Below are positions 36,154 to 47,641 of a DNA stretch of 64,000 nucleotides, piece by piece. The position numbers were made by a program, and so were the translations under genes. The notes beneath the pieces are model-generated. The model was not told the origin of the DNA and made no database searches. It worked only from the letters and a program-made list of their open reading frames with translations. The stretch is from Macrolepiota albuminosa (lineage: Eukaryota; Basidiomycota; Agaricomycetes; Agaricales; Agaricaceae): positions 4,264,183-4,328,182 of the forward strand of contig JAMWFC010000117.1 in assembly GCA_027475525.1 (NCBI GenBank), read 5' to 3'. Position 1 is the first letter of the stretch, and each line of letters opens with the position of its first letter.

Positions 36154-36574
36154 GCATGTCAGTAAGTAGCTGGTTAGACAAGTAATGTTCTGGCTCACCC
36201 TCAGCACAATATACAATTGACTGAGAGTATTAGTAGTGTAGCATTTGTATATGTACACATTGAGTACAAAAGTCAATCTTCAGCTAAAAAGAAAGTTGTC
36301 ATGTATCAAATGAATGTGGCATATTCTGTATCTGTAAGGTCTGGAGGCTGCTGCAAATCTTGTAGCCACTTCCTAATCTGGTCAACTTGCTGATTTTCTG
36401 ACTTAGCTTTGGCACTTAAGCTACTGTCAAATATGGTAGGTTTTGGCTGTCTTCCCACAAGGGTCTGGATTCCTTGACTATCTTTAGATTGTTAGATGGC
36501 TTAGCAACATTATAAATACTGGCCATGTAGAAAGTTGATAGTGCCTGATATGGCTTAGGTTGATACAGAATAAT
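36154..36574 (-). pseudogene. Ty3/gypsy pol relic, segment after RNase H
   Basis: The minus strand reads KAKSENQQVDQIRKWLQDLQ then QPPDLTDTEYATFI. This resembles the linker between RNase H and integrase in Agaricomycete gypsy polyproteins. It is the continuation of the same relic seen at 43241-48146, separated from it by the Ngaro-type insertion. Stops are present. Confidence 0.55.
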
Positions 36575-37239
36575 AGAGTGTTGACCTGGTTGTCTTGAGA
36601 AATGAGAGAGGGACAGGTTGTGTTCTTTGAGTGAGGTGGCTGTGCAGTCATGTGAAACTCTTTTCTCTCCGCAACCAGCCACCACAGTCTTTACTGTATC
36701 CTGGTGCAAGTTCAGCCTTGTCAGGGGACTCCTCATTTCTTCCTTTTCTCACTCCTTATCTCTTCACTCTCCTTCCATTCATTCTCTTATTTCTTCTGAC
36801 ATTATTTCATTTTACTGTTTCTATTCTTTCAACACTATTTGTTAGTACTATTTTCAGCCCTTGAGATGCTCTGGTTCTTTAGCCACCATTCAGACAAGTG
36901 TGGGCCCACTCAGCACCGCTTCCAGACCACTTATATAAGCCAGAGTTTGCCAGAGTTTGCCCCTTATTTGTACAAGTGTTTGTGTAGGCAATTTTTGAGT
37001 TTTTAAGGTTTTGTTGTACTGTACAGTTGTTTCCCATGCTTCAGAGGCCCCAGAAGCATCCAACCTGGCATAGGAAATCCCTAGACCTGTTTTCTTTGGA
37101 TCTCCCTCTGCCAGGTGAGTAGCTACCTTGATATTGTCAGTATATATTCTAATACACTTTGGATCTCCCTCTGCCAGCTATGTGACTGAGCCACAGCCTC
37201 TAGAGGTCGCCCTTACAAGCCTATGGTGGAATTGTTTTT
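36575..37239 (+). repeat. A1 split direct repeat of the YR element, interrupted by a solo LTR
   Basis: 36575-36718 plus 37223-37239 match 42486-42647. Shared phrases include AGAGTGTTGACCT, CAGTCATGTGAAACTCTTTT and CAAGTTCAGCCT. The LTR at 36719-37217 and its AGCCT duplication lie between the two halves. Confidence 0.85.
36719..37217 (-). mobile_element. Solo LTR nested in the A1 repeat, target-site duplication AGCCT
   Basis: The plus strand reads TGTCAGGGGACTCC...CGCCCTTACA, flanked by AGCCT at 36714-36718 and 37218-37222. The empty site is preserved in the A2 repeat (GTTCAGCCTGTGGTGG at about 42624-42639). This proves insertion after the YR element formed its repeats. Confidence 0.92.
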
Positions 37240-37286
37240 TCTTCAAATTCTAAGTAGTCTACAAGCTGTCCTGATGTCAGAAAATC

Positions 37287-38209
37287 ATGATTACATTTAC
37301 TATTAACCCCAACACCAAAGTTTTGCCTGACTTCAGTGCAGATGAGCACAGATTCATGAGAGAGGTCTTTAGGCATGGAAGAGATGGAATGTCAAACAAT
37401 CAAGCTATTGAGGCTTTGACAGACTTATGGACGGCTGAGAGAGAATGGAAAAAAGCCATCTGAGAAGCTGAGTGGGAGGAGAGAGAAGTGGCAGAGAGAC
37501 AGCCCAGGCAGCAAGATAGAGCTGATGACGCAGGGCAAGTAATGGACAAAGTTACTTTACAATCCAGGCACTCTAGGGAGCACTCCCCTGATGGGGAGGA
37601 GAGGGCACCCAATTTGGTGGCTGGGATGCTGGTCCCTGATGTCATTGAGTACCTGCCTATGTGCTTTGCTATCAAGAAGTTGAGGAAGCACAAATACATC
37701 GAGCTAAGTTATCCCATGCCTGAAGGGCGTGCTGAAGCCGCAAGGAACAAATTGGTGTCCTTGGGCAAGATTTTCACACTAGCCAAGGATGATGACTTTT
37801 ATTCTTGAAACCAGTGGCTAATTTCAAAGGTTTCAAGGGCAAAGCTATGCAGGATGAGGATCTGCCCTGGGATCAGCTTTGCATCACGTCCACCAATTTC
37901 TTAGAGAACATAGTACAGAAAAGGTGGCCACGCAACATGATCAATGCCATGCATACCTTTTTCTTTCATCTTACTAACCACAAGCTGCACAATGAGGGTG
38001 GCAACGGACTGAAGATGCTCATGCTGTACCAAGCCTGTGTCAGAAGGGAATGGCACCAACAAATCAAAAACCCCCCGCAAGCAGGCATCTTCAATATTGG
38101 GATAATCAATGATAGAGTCCTCAGAATTCTGAAGGACCAAGTATATGATGCAAAGCAGAACACCACCATAGCTGGTGAGTTGCCTGACATGAGTGAACTG
38201 AATCAATGA
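37287..38209 (+). pseudogene. Gag-like protein of the YR element
   Basis: It begins at ATG 37287 and reads VLPDFSADEHRFMREVFRHG, then a TGA where the family likely has Arg. It continues in the same frame through LVAGMLVPDVIEYLPMCF to a TGA at 37806-37808, probably a former TGG Trp, and resumes as KPVANFKGFKGKAM to 38209. The composition is charged and helical, as in capsid-like proteins of these elements. Without the two stops it would be about 307 aa. Confidence 0.6.
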
Positions 38210-38980
38210 GGCTAACCAAAGACTGGTTTTTTCTCTCATTTCTTATCCACCATATTCCATGTTGGATCCAGAATGCCTTATCTGCATATTTCTGCGCATG
38301 CTTAAAATGCTTTACTGTGGGGGATGCATTATATTTTACCCCTATGCATATGTCATTTTGTCAGCGTTAATTTGTGTACTCTGTGTGCTTTGCATTAAAC
38401 TGGGCAGGGCATACCTCAATGCATGAACTACATTTGTCATGGCACCCCACCCAATGCCTACCATGCTTAAAACTCTGCATTAATCAACACCCCTTCCTAT
38501 CAGTTGTGGGTCCGCCAACTTGGTGTCTTCATGCATATACATATGTCATAAATTCCTGTGCTCAGGGCATGCAACAATTTGCATGCAACCCCAGACTTAA
38601 ACGCACTCAGAAGCGAAGTGAAGACATGGGCATCCTCAGGCTGTGCCAAGAGGAAGTGCTCCACCTCTCCGAGCCAGAGAAAAGACTCTACAGCTGCATG
38701 AATGGCAAAATACAAAAAGGACAAAGGCAACAACAAGTCTTTTCAGTCCTGTGCAGGCACATCTTCAAGCACAGCCAACTTAGTCAACACAGCCTGTGCA
38801 GTATGTCTCAGCTGACATACTCACAACATCTGGCACTGCACAGTGCAAGATTTGTAGAATGAACAGAAAGCTTATGTTTCATGAAACAAGTATGGCAGGC
38901 TCATCAACCCCAAAGAAAAGGAGCTGTGCACCGACTGGCAAAAGCCAAGAGGCTGCAGTATCCAATCTCACAACCACAAG

Positions 38981-39022
38981 TGCTCAGGGTGTGGAAGAAA
39001 AGATCATGGAGCTCAGAAATGC
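38981..39022 (+). pseudogene. CCHC zinc knuckle of the YR element
   Basis: The frame gives CSGCGRKDHGAQKC, a CX2CX4HX4C nucleic-acid-binding knuckle. It is preceded by a Lys/Ser-rich stretch. It would be the C-terminal part of Gag or the start of the polyprotein. The surrounding frame is broken. Confidence 0.7.
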
Positions 39023-39062
39023 AAGACTTTAATTTCTCCACCCCTTATAAGCCGGATGCATA

Positions 39063-40760
39063 GGAATGAGAGATTGAACAAGCAGATCTTGGGCACACAT
39101 TTCCAATCCTCGTGCATGATATCAGAAGCGGTTTTGATGCTGGAATCCCCAAAATCTACCACTCTTTCACACCAGTCAACAAGGCTTCAGTTCACCAGAC
39201 CGCAGATAAATTTGACAAAATTGTTGATGCAGAGTTTTCCAAGGGACAGTACCTGGGCCCATTCTCCAGAGAGCAGGTCGAGAGCATCCTGGGTCCTTTC
39301 CAGTTGTCACTGCTCAGCATCATCCCAAAGCCAAACAAGCCAGGCAAATACTGACTCATCCAAAATCTATCATACCCATATTCTATGAATGGTAATAGCA
39401 GCGCTTGGTCAATCAACAGCACTATTGACTCAGCATCCTTTCCTTGCATGTGGGGCATGTTTCACAGCATCTTTCTCCTCATTTCCAGACTGCCGCTGGG
39501 ATCTCAGGCTGCAATTTGGGATGTCAAGGAGGCTTATTACACCATTCCAATTAAACCTGAGCAATGGCCTGGAATGGTGGTCAGGCTCTGACAGCCAGAC
39601 TGCTTTGCTATCAACATGATGGACTGCTTCAGCTTGGGATCAGGGTGTGGATGCTATGGGATTATGGAAGATGCAGGCACACAAATTATCAGAGCGCATG
39701 GCATAGGACCTGTATCCAAGTGGGTGGATGACCACATATTCTTCTGAATTAGACAAGAGCACTTACAAAGTTACAACGAGGCACAAGAAAAGTGGGCAGG
39801 TCAAATCCAAGATGAAGGAGGCAGAAGGCAAAAAGGAGGGCACATCTGATATCAGGGAGGAAGGAACCTGAAAGACCAAATCAATGAATATGACGAAGAT
39901 ATAGTATGGCCTGTCACAGACCTGTCATCAAACTCTGAAAGATCAGAGGAAGACAGACAGTATACTTATGCAATGCATGACATGGATGAGTTGTCTTGGA
40001 AATTGGGAATTCCCTGGGAGAGTGCTAAAGACATTCCTTTCAGGGACAGCATTTTTTACATCAGGTTTCAGTGGGACCTTGCACACTGCCAAGTCAGTGT
40101 GCCAAAAAATAAGTAAGAAAAATATGCACAAGCTATTGCAGAGTGGGGCAAAGCCAAGACTCATACCCTCAAGGATGCCCAGAAGCTTTTTAGAAAGCTT
40201 TTGCATGCCTGCTGTGTGGTCCCCAGAGGAAGGGCCTATTTCACCAGTTTGGAAACCTTCACGGGAGTGTTTCATGATTGTCCGTTCATGCCATGGACTC
40301 TACCTAAAGGAACAGCTAAAGATCTGCACTGGTGGCAGTGAGTACTTTGTCAATCAATAGAGAGATCAATTTCTAAGCCACAAGAATTCATCGACATCCA
40401 AGCTTACTCTGATGCAAGCTCAGCCACTGGCATTGGCATCATTATTGGCCAAGAATGGAGAGCCTGGAACCTCATACCTGGCTGGAAAGGGCAAGGAAGG
40501 GACATTGGATGAGCAGAAGCAGCAGGCTTCCTCCTATTGGTCTCAGTCATTGGCAGACACAAAAACAGAGAAAAATGCATCAAAGTCTTTGAAGATAACA
40601 GAGGCATTGTGGAAGGCTGGTGGGCTGGCAGAAGCAGGAACAAAAATATCAACAAGTTATTTAAATATGTCTATGAAATCTGTGAACAGCTCAACATCAA
40701 AAATATGCACTAGATATGTTCCAAGTGAGTTTAACCCAGCTGATGGTCCATCTAGGGGGA
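39063..40760 (+). pseudogene. Reverse transcriptase-RNase H of the YR element
   Basis: RT landmarks are AIWDVKEAYYTIPIKPEQWP (about 39515-39575) and GIGPVSKWVDDHIFF (about 39700-39748), where VDD is the catalytic pair of the YxDD box. LSWKLGIPWESAKDIPF is the thumb-side segment. RNase H follows: AYSDASSATGIGIII (about 40401-40448), a Glu in GWAEAAGFLLL, and EDNRGIVEGWW (about 40590-40625). Stops interrupt the frame, for example after VVRL at about 39590 and after HIFF at 39748. It is not functional. Confidence 0.75.
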
Positions 40761-41270
40761 GATACCCTTCCAAAAGCCTCCTCCTGCCATCCATACCCAT
40801 CCCTGACATTCTCAAAGACTGGGTTGTCGACTTTAACCAGCAAGCCATTGCACCACAAGACAGAGCCTGCATCATCCAGAGCCAACTTCCTAAAGGCAGC
40901 CTCATCAAAAAAAGCCAGAGACGATGCACACCCAGCAAAGTGGATGAGCTTCAAGCAGAGGAGTGGTTCTTACATGCAAGGACCCTCTGACACTACCGAA
41001 GACTCTGCACCTGATCTGTTACTTTGAAAATAAAAGCCACTGCCTTATCCAGAGGGACTAGCCTTTGCAATCTCTGCACTCCGGCCTTATGTGGTAGCCA
41101 AGGAAAGGTTGCGATTATGGAAGCCTGCAGGACACCCAGGAAGCAACACAAGCAGCGAAGAAGATCTAAAAAGAGTCTTCACAGTAATGAATGCAGCATG
41201 GGCAGAGTCAACAAAAGTGACTTACAGAACTGGCCTACTACTATTTCATGTGTTCTGTGACTTTTGAGGA

Positions 41271-42173
41271 GTGCCTGAAGAAGAAAGAGCACCAGCAACA
41301 CATAGTCTTCTAGAAGCCTTTGTTGCTGCATCAGCAGGAGCTTATTTGAAGTCAGCCATCAAAAATTATCTGGCAGGCATAAGAGCTTGGCATCTATTGC
41401 ATGGCGTAAAGTGGGGGACTGATGAAGTACAAATGCAGGTGCTGCTTAGAGCAGCCAAATGGCTGGCTCCAGCCACATCTAAGAAGAAAAAGAGATGGCC
41501 ATGCATGCCAGAATTCCTGAAGGCAATACACGTGCAATTAGTATTAGGCTCCTCCAGAGCAGATCCTCTACATACAGCAGTGTACGCATACACAACAACC
41601 TGCTTTTATAGCACTGCTAGACTCGGCAAGTTCATAGTACAAATGCTAACCTCCTTTGACCCGTTAACACATGTCAAGCCCAGCGACGTCTCAGCATCCA
41701 AAGACCGAGCTGGACTACCAACCACTACATTCTTCCTCTCCAGGACAAAATCTGCCATACACGGAGAATCCATATCCTGGGCCACACAGAATGACAAAAC
41801 CAACTCAAAGACCACCCTAGAAAACCATCTAAATGTGAACAAACTCCTATCCAATGGCCCTCTATTCATATACAGGAACAAAAAAGGGAAAAGCACCTCC
41901 CTAACCAAAAAGAAGTTCCTGGAAGTGCTCACCAAGGCAGCTAAAGCTGCTAACCTTGAACCTCTTCAAGGTCACAAAATACATATAGAGACAACATTAG
42001 AGTATCTAATATGGGGGGTCCCTTTTGAGGCCATGAAGACCATAGGTCGCTGGTCTAGCGACACATTTTATGGGTACCTCTTCAAGCATGAACAAATCTT
42101 GGCACCATATTTGCAGGCAGTGCTGTTTCTGCATGAGTCATTTCTGAGGCTGACTCTTATGTTCAGAAGATAA
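41271..42173 (+). pseudogene. Tyrosine recombinase of the YR element
   Basis: This 300-codon open frame has the recombinase layout: box I STARLGKF (catalytic Arg), then GHKIHIETTLEYLIWGVPFE, GRWSSDTFYGYLFKH and ILAPYLQ. In the box II HxxR motif the His is present but the Arg is replaced by His (GHKIHI). A CGC to CAC change would do this, so strand transfer is probably lost even though the frame is the best preserved in the element. The Tyr nucleophile candidate lies in FYGYLFKH. Confidence 0.75.
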
Positions 42174-42297
42174 CTGCTGATAATCTTGGTGAGTCTCATC
42201 TCTCAAATACAAGCAAATGGGAGTCATGCTAGGCAAGCAGGGGAATCGCAATAGATTTCCTGCATGATGTGTTGTGAGCTTCTAATGCTACAATGGA

Positions 42298-42492
42298 GGA
42301 ATCATGGCTAATTGTCTGGTTGGTCAGAGTCACCATTGTGTATATCTTCTTCAGCCATCGTGTGGATTTGGAGCACTCACAATGGGTCTCACCCAATCAT
42401 TGTTAAGGAATTATGTTGCTGTTACAATAATATATTACATCAGTATATGTATATTGCTGTGCTTGCGCTCAAGCAGTGAAGTCAAAGAGTGT
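42298..42492 (+). repeat. B1 split direct repeat of the YR element
   Basis: 195 bp, about 90% identical by eye to B2 at 43046-43240. It begins GGAAT and ends CAAAGAGTGT, directly abutting and overlapping A2. Confidence 0.88.
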
Positions 42493-42647
42493 TGACCTAG
42501 TTGTCTTGAGGAATGAGAGAGGAACAGGTTGTGTTCTTTGAGTAAGGTGGCAGTGCAGTCATGTGAAACTCTTTTCTCTCTGCAACTAGCCACCACAGTC
42601 TTCACTGTATCCCAGTGCAAGTTCAGCCTGTGGTGGAATTGTTTTTC
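42486..42647 (+). repeat. A2 split direct repeat of the YR element
   Basis: It matches A1 (36575-36718 + 37223-37239). It starts AGAGTGTTGACCT and ends GTGGTGGAATTGTTTTT. It preserves the pre-insertion site of the solo LTR found in A1. Confidence 0.88.
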
Positions 42648-43045
42648 CTGCCCTACCTGCCCAAAAAAAGAAAAAAAATCTTATCTTATTCACACACAAA
42701 GGAATAACACTCAATCAAGAATCAACATCTGACAGGTGATCTCAGTGCTTAGCGGAACATTCTTTGCCAGGATCTTTCATCGCAAGATGAGTCACCGCCA
42801 CCCCTCCTCCTCTATAGACTACTTGACTGTCATCATCGCAGCATGGTAACAAACTTTGAGAAGCCCTAGGAATAATGAAGGCAAAGAAACTCTGCAATTG
42901 AGTAGGCCTCTCTCAGCCAACAGGCTCAGCCATACTGGACTACATAGCCATATCGAAAGGAAGGCACTAGCAGTTCAATAGTGAACCAAATCAGAGACTA
43001 GTCAGCTGCAACTCAGATGGTCAATTTAGCCCACCCTCCCACCCA

Positions 43046-43240
43046 GGAATTGTGGCTAATTGTCTGGTTGGTCAGAGTCACCGTTGTGTATATCCTCTTC
43101 AGCCATCGTATAGGTTCGGAGCACCTGAAATAGGTCTTATCCAATCATCATTAAGCAACCATGTTGCTGTTACAATAATGTATTACATCAGTATATGTAT
43201 ATTGCTGTGCTTGCGCTCAAGTAGTAAAGTCAAAGAGTGT
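43046..43240 (+). repeat. B2 split direct repeat, right end of the YR element
   Basis: It is the second copy of B1. Its last bases CAAAGAGTGT mark the right boundary, after which the minus-strand gypsy pol relic resumes. About 400 bp of unique sequence lie between A2 and B2. Confidence 0.85.
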
Positions 43241-44155
43241 AGCCAAGTTGAAACTGGCTAATCTTTGCAAAGCATTGAAATGGGTAACTGAATGATATGG
43301 ACAAACCCATATAGTCAGTTGATCCAGTCTTCAAATATTTTGTTGTCACTATTGTCTGGTGCCTTATTGTCTGATTGTGGGGGTCACCACAATAATTTGT
43401 CTGGCCCATAAAACATGCTTTTTATATGTACTAACTCAAAGTGAAACATTAATATTGCTATTACTCAGTGATTCATACTAGCCAATGGTTAGATGTCTGG
43501 ATTTTGTAGCATTCCTTTAATGTAGCATGCATCAACTTTGACAATTAGATTTTGAATCCCTATAAGGTACACCCTTAGTGCCTGAAATGATTGAAACAAG
43601 CCATATAACTCTAGCTTGGGCTGAGATTTTGAATCCCTATAAGGTACACCCTTAGTGCCTGAAATGATTGAAACAAGCCATATAACTCTAGCTTGGGCTG
43701 ACTGTAGCGCAATTCTTTGAGCACACAAAGAACAAACTTGTGTCCTGAAAATGTTCTGCTACAATACCTCATGTGCTGAAGTACTCAGTTGACCAGATGA
43801 AAGAAGTCCCATAACACCATATGGATATTAGAGTTCTCTCAGTGCACTTCAGGCTTGCCATTTACTAAGTGCCAATTTTTGGACCTTTAATGCCTACATT
43901 ATCAATGAAACTTAGCATATAGTAGGTATCTTGGGCTGCAGAATAAACATGATATTGTCATGGAATATAGGTACCAAGTTTGTCCATCCCATGAAAGTGT
44001 AACTAGTTGTAGCACCCCAAATGATATTTGAAACATTGTTAAATCTTGAGATAAAGGATAAATTAAGTGCTTGTCATAGCAACATATAAATCCAGGTAGC
44101 GCAACAGATATGTTCTGCAAAAGATTCAGCAACATAATTAGGAAAGGACGGTACT
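43241..44155 (-). pseudogene. Ty3/gypsy pol relic: RT core and RNase H
   Basis: From 44150 downwards the minus strand reads the RT middle, LSQDLTMFQISFGVLQLVTL. A segment HLVNxVLQHMRYCSRTFSGH follows, then RNase H SQPKLELYGLFQSFQALRVY, LIVKVDACYIKGMLQNPDI and IAILMFHFELVHI. A part between RT and RNase H is deleted, and a 77-bp duplication (43547-43700) repeats part of the RNase H start. The relic ends at the right border of the YR element. Confidence 0.7.
43547..43700 (+). repeat. 77-bp exact tandem duplication in gypsy relic
   Basis: Units 43547-43623 and 43624-43700 are identical. It duplicates the segment encoding the RNase H phrase QPKLELYGLFQSFQ on the minus strand. Confidence 0.95.
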
Positions 44156-44653
44156 TGTAAGGGTGACCTCTAGAGGCTGTGGCTCAGTCACACAGCTGGC
44201 AGAGGGAGATCCAAAGTGTATTAGAGTATGTACTGACAATATCATAATAACTACTCACCTGGCAGAGGGAGATCCAAAGAAAACAAGTCTAGGGATTTCC
44301 TATGCCAGGTTGGATGCTTCTGAGGCCTCTGAAGCATGGGAAACAACTGTACAGTACAACAAAACCTTAAAAACTTGAAAATTGCCTATACAAACAATTG
44401 CACAAATAAGGGGCAAACTCTAGCAAACTCTGGCTTATGTAAGCAGTCTGGAAGCGGTGCTGAGGGGCCCACACTTGTTTGAATGGTAGCTAAAGAATCA
44501 GAGCACCTCAAGGGCTGAGAATAGTACTAACAGATAGTGTTGAAAGAATAGAAACAGTAAAATGAAATAATGTCAGAAGAAATAAAAGAATGAATGAAAG
44601 AAGAGTGAAGAGATAAGGAGTTAAGAAAGGAAGAAATGAGAAGTCCCCTGATA
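44156..44653 (+). mobile_element. Solo LTR with target-site duplication GTACT
   Basis: It runs TGTAAGGGTGACC...GTCCCCTGATA, flanked by GTACT at 44151-44155 and 44654-44658. It lies exactly in the gypsy RT. The minus-strand reading upstream ends KPLNKVIICHSGV and resumes VPSFPNYVAESFAEHIS below it. Confidence 0.92.
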
Positions 44654-45430
44654 GTACTCCTGAATGACAAATTATGACTTTGTTTAATGGCTTTAGACTA
44701 TGAACTATATGTACCCATTTTTTTAAGGATACAAAACCACCTTGATTGGTAGGCCAAATTGGAAGGCTTGTATGGCCTGCTGCTATTTTAGAGTGAATAA
44801 TTTGACAGACTTCAGCTTCTATTTCTGGCAGTATAGGTCAATTATGCTTGGTCTATGGTATGTGGAGTATAATTGATATAACCACTGGCAGGAAGAAATC
44901 AGTTCTTAGTTTACCATACTCTGAGTTCTTCTAAGCAAACATCTTGTTTTGTTTTTGCATAATGTCAACTAATACATCCAATTCTGCCATTGATAGAAAA
45001 CCTGTATTGTGGATGCTAAGAAATAGCATCTTTTGTTCTGCTGTAAATCATCCTGTTGATTTGAAGAGCATTGGATTCAGATTGAGTTCAGGAAGAGTTG
45101 CTAACAGGTCACCTGTTATCTTCCTTTTGAAAATTTCTCAGGTATGGTGCTTGCTATCAGTTTTGTTTTAAGTGCCACTGGCTTATACTTCTTTTTGTAC
45201 TGAACCTCTTTGCACTTAGGAGTACTGTTGTTGGCAAATGAATTATAAGTGGAATTTTAGTTTCTAATGAAACCAGATATCAAAGGTTCTTTAGCATCAG
45301 GAGTAGAAATGAAATAAGTATCTGTTGAAAGGTTTTTAGTAATATTAGAAGTTGTGAGGTATAGATATGACAAAGCTTTGCTAGTAATTGATGAAGAAGA
45401 ATTCAAGATTTCATGGGCTAAAGGGGTATG

Positions 45431-45584
45431 TGATATAAGGATTACTTGCCCAGTCCAATGATTGTAGTCCAAGATAAGCACTTCATCTTCATGATCCTCA
45501 TCACTCATGATATAAGGATTACTTGCCCAGTCCAATGATTGTAGTCCAAGATAAGCACTTCATCTTCATGATCCTCATCACTCA
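45431..45584 (+). repeat. 77-bp exact tandem duplication in gypsy relic
   Basis: Units 45431-45507 and 45508-45584 are identical. It lies downstream of the protease region. Confidence 0.95.
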
Positions 45585-45854
45585 TTTCTCAATGGTGCTG
45601 GAAAATACTTGCAAAGGTCATCACTAACATATAGTTGTTGTCTTGGTCTAGGCTTCTGGAATTTACCTTGAGAAATATCAGTACCATTCTCCTAACACTG
45701 GAATTAGGGTTGCTAATAGTTAGCATCATTTTGTCTTTGGACGTTGTCTTGATTACAGATCTTGTTAACACATCAAAGGGTCTTCCTAATGATAAATCAT
45801 ATGTGGGTGATCTGAGAATATGAATTTGTAGATAAAATGTAAAGTTGCCAATAG

Positions 45855-46008
45855 CACAGGGAACATTCTGAGCCATTCTTAAGAACTGATCAATAGTGCT
45901 GTTAGTGCTCTGCATATTAAAAATGATTGTACACAGGGAACATTCTGAGCCATTCTTAAGAACTGATCAATAGTGCTGTTAGTGCTCTGCATATTAAAAA
46001 TGATTGTA
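45855..46008 (+). repeat. 77-bp exact tandem duplication in gypsy relic
   Basis: Units 45855-45931 and 45932-46008 are identical. It breaks the protease frame: the reading that ends in one frame resumes in another just past the duplication. Confidence 0.95.
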
Positions 46009-46277
46009 GATTGTAAATGATGCTAAGCTTGTTAGCAATATCAGTGGTCATCAAAATGATCTGAGATCTGCTATCCACAATAGATCCTATCTCACTTTTT
46101 CTATCTTCAGTTAATATAATTAAACAAATAGCATGAGAGTCTTGAGCTATAGTGAGGATGGCAGGGTCATTATCAAATCTTAGCAACTTGAGATATGTCT
46201 CAACCAGATCAACCAACATAGCTTCTTTTGGCGGTTCCATTACTTCTACTGTCTCTGCTAGCTCTGTTGCTACTGCC

Positions 46278-46431
46278 TTGGTGATATATGTGAATTCTGA
46301 TAGCATGTTGTTGCACTCATCCATGGTCATCACATTGTTAGTGATGTTTTGTTGTTGGTGATATATGTGAATTCTGATAGCATGTTGTTGCACTCATCCA
46401 TGGTCATCACATTGTTAGTGATGTTTTGTTG
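46278..46431 (+). repeat. 77-bp exact tandem duplication in gypsy relic
   Basis: Units 46278-46354 and 46355-46431 are identical. Confidence 0.95.
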
Positions 46432-47487
46432 GGGGTAACAGCTATATGCATTTGATTTCTAACATCAGACACCACACTACATAATTCTCAACAATAGTAT
46501 GACTGGCTTTTCATGATGCGATCAAAGACTTGCTTAGACTTTTCTAAATTGTAGATAGGTGCTGTTGGTCAATAGCCTTCCATAGGCTTGTCTGGCATGC
46601 CAAAGTTGCAATTGATGGTTAGAGCATAGTCACCAGCAAGATCTGAGTAGGGGCATAGGGAGGTTTGGCCAAAGTTGGCACCCTGAGTTGGAGCAGGTGT
46701 GTCATCTTTGCACTAGAGGTTGAGGGTTTTGCTAGTGCAAGATCTGTCATAAAGCTAGAGGGCCTGTAATTCTTTAACAGCTGCTTGCTCTTCTTGATCT
46801 CTACACCATCAAAGACCTGATTCTTTAGCAACTTTAACTTTTTTTCAATGTCTCAATCCTTTCCTTGCATGACAACGTAGATCGCTTGTTAACAGTGTTA
46901 AGCTGGAGTACTTTGTGAATTAGTGCCTGCTGGAGATTTATCTCTGCCTCTGTCAATGTTGTGCTGTTTAAATTCCTAATACTAGATTTCCCAGATTATG
47001 ACAGTGCCATTTATCAATGTATCCTTAAAAGTCTTATGCTCAGGATAGATGAAAATGTTAATGCCAGAAGGTAGGACTATTTTATTGTCTGTGCCTCAGC
47101 ATGCTCTTCCTTGATGTAAGTACTGCTCAAGAATAGCGCAGCAACCTCTAGTCATTATATGTCCTACCTCTCTACAAAAATGGCAAAGTCCTGTCTGCAT
47201 ATTGTTTTTAGGTGCCATAAAACTGGTCAAGATCAGGGTTTCTAGCTTATTTATAACGTTGATGACTGCAGTGTTAACTGCATTCTCCAAATCTTTCTTT
47301 TTCGACAAATCCATTGCAATTGTTAGTGGTGCTAGGAGCTGGCTTCCATTGTCTGCACTGGGTCATTGCAAAAGTATATCCATGTCTGTGCTTTTTAATA
47401 TCCACTTGCGTGCCTCAAAGACCTTATCTATATCATAGGGCTCCTCAGGTGATGCTCAGGCATAAAGATCTCCAAACAATGCACTAT

Positions 47488-47641
47488 CCTAGTCCACAGT
47501 GAGGTTGGGATCCTCTGTTGGAATAATTGTCACTCCTCATTCCTGTATAACTTCTCATTCTGTACCTAGTCCACAGTGAGGTTGGGATCCTCTGTTGGAA
47601 TAATTGTCACTCCTCATTCCTGTATAACTTCTCATTCTGTA
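47488..47641 (+). repeat. 77-bp exact tandem duplication in gypsy relic
   Basis: Units 47488-47564 and 47565-47641 are identical. Confidence 0.95.

Larger units (their letters stand above)
36575..43240 (+). mobile_element. Ngaro-type tyrosine-recombinase (YR) retrotransposon, degenerate
   Basis: The order is A1 repeat, gag-like frame, CCHC knuckle, reverse transcriptase, RNase H, tyrosine recombinase, B1, A2, B2. Split direct repeats in the order A1-ORFs-B1-A2-B2, together with RT-RH-YR coding, define Ngaro/PAT-like YR retrotransposons, which integrate through a recombinase rather than a DDE integrase. B1 (42298-42492) and B2 (43046-43240) are both 195 bp. A1 matches A2 over about 160 bp once the solo LTR inside A1 is removed. 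Both outer ends and the B1/A2 junction share AGAGTGT. All coding parts have in-frame stops, many explainable as CGA to TGA or TGG to TGA changes. The element is therefore inactive. Confidence 0.85.
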
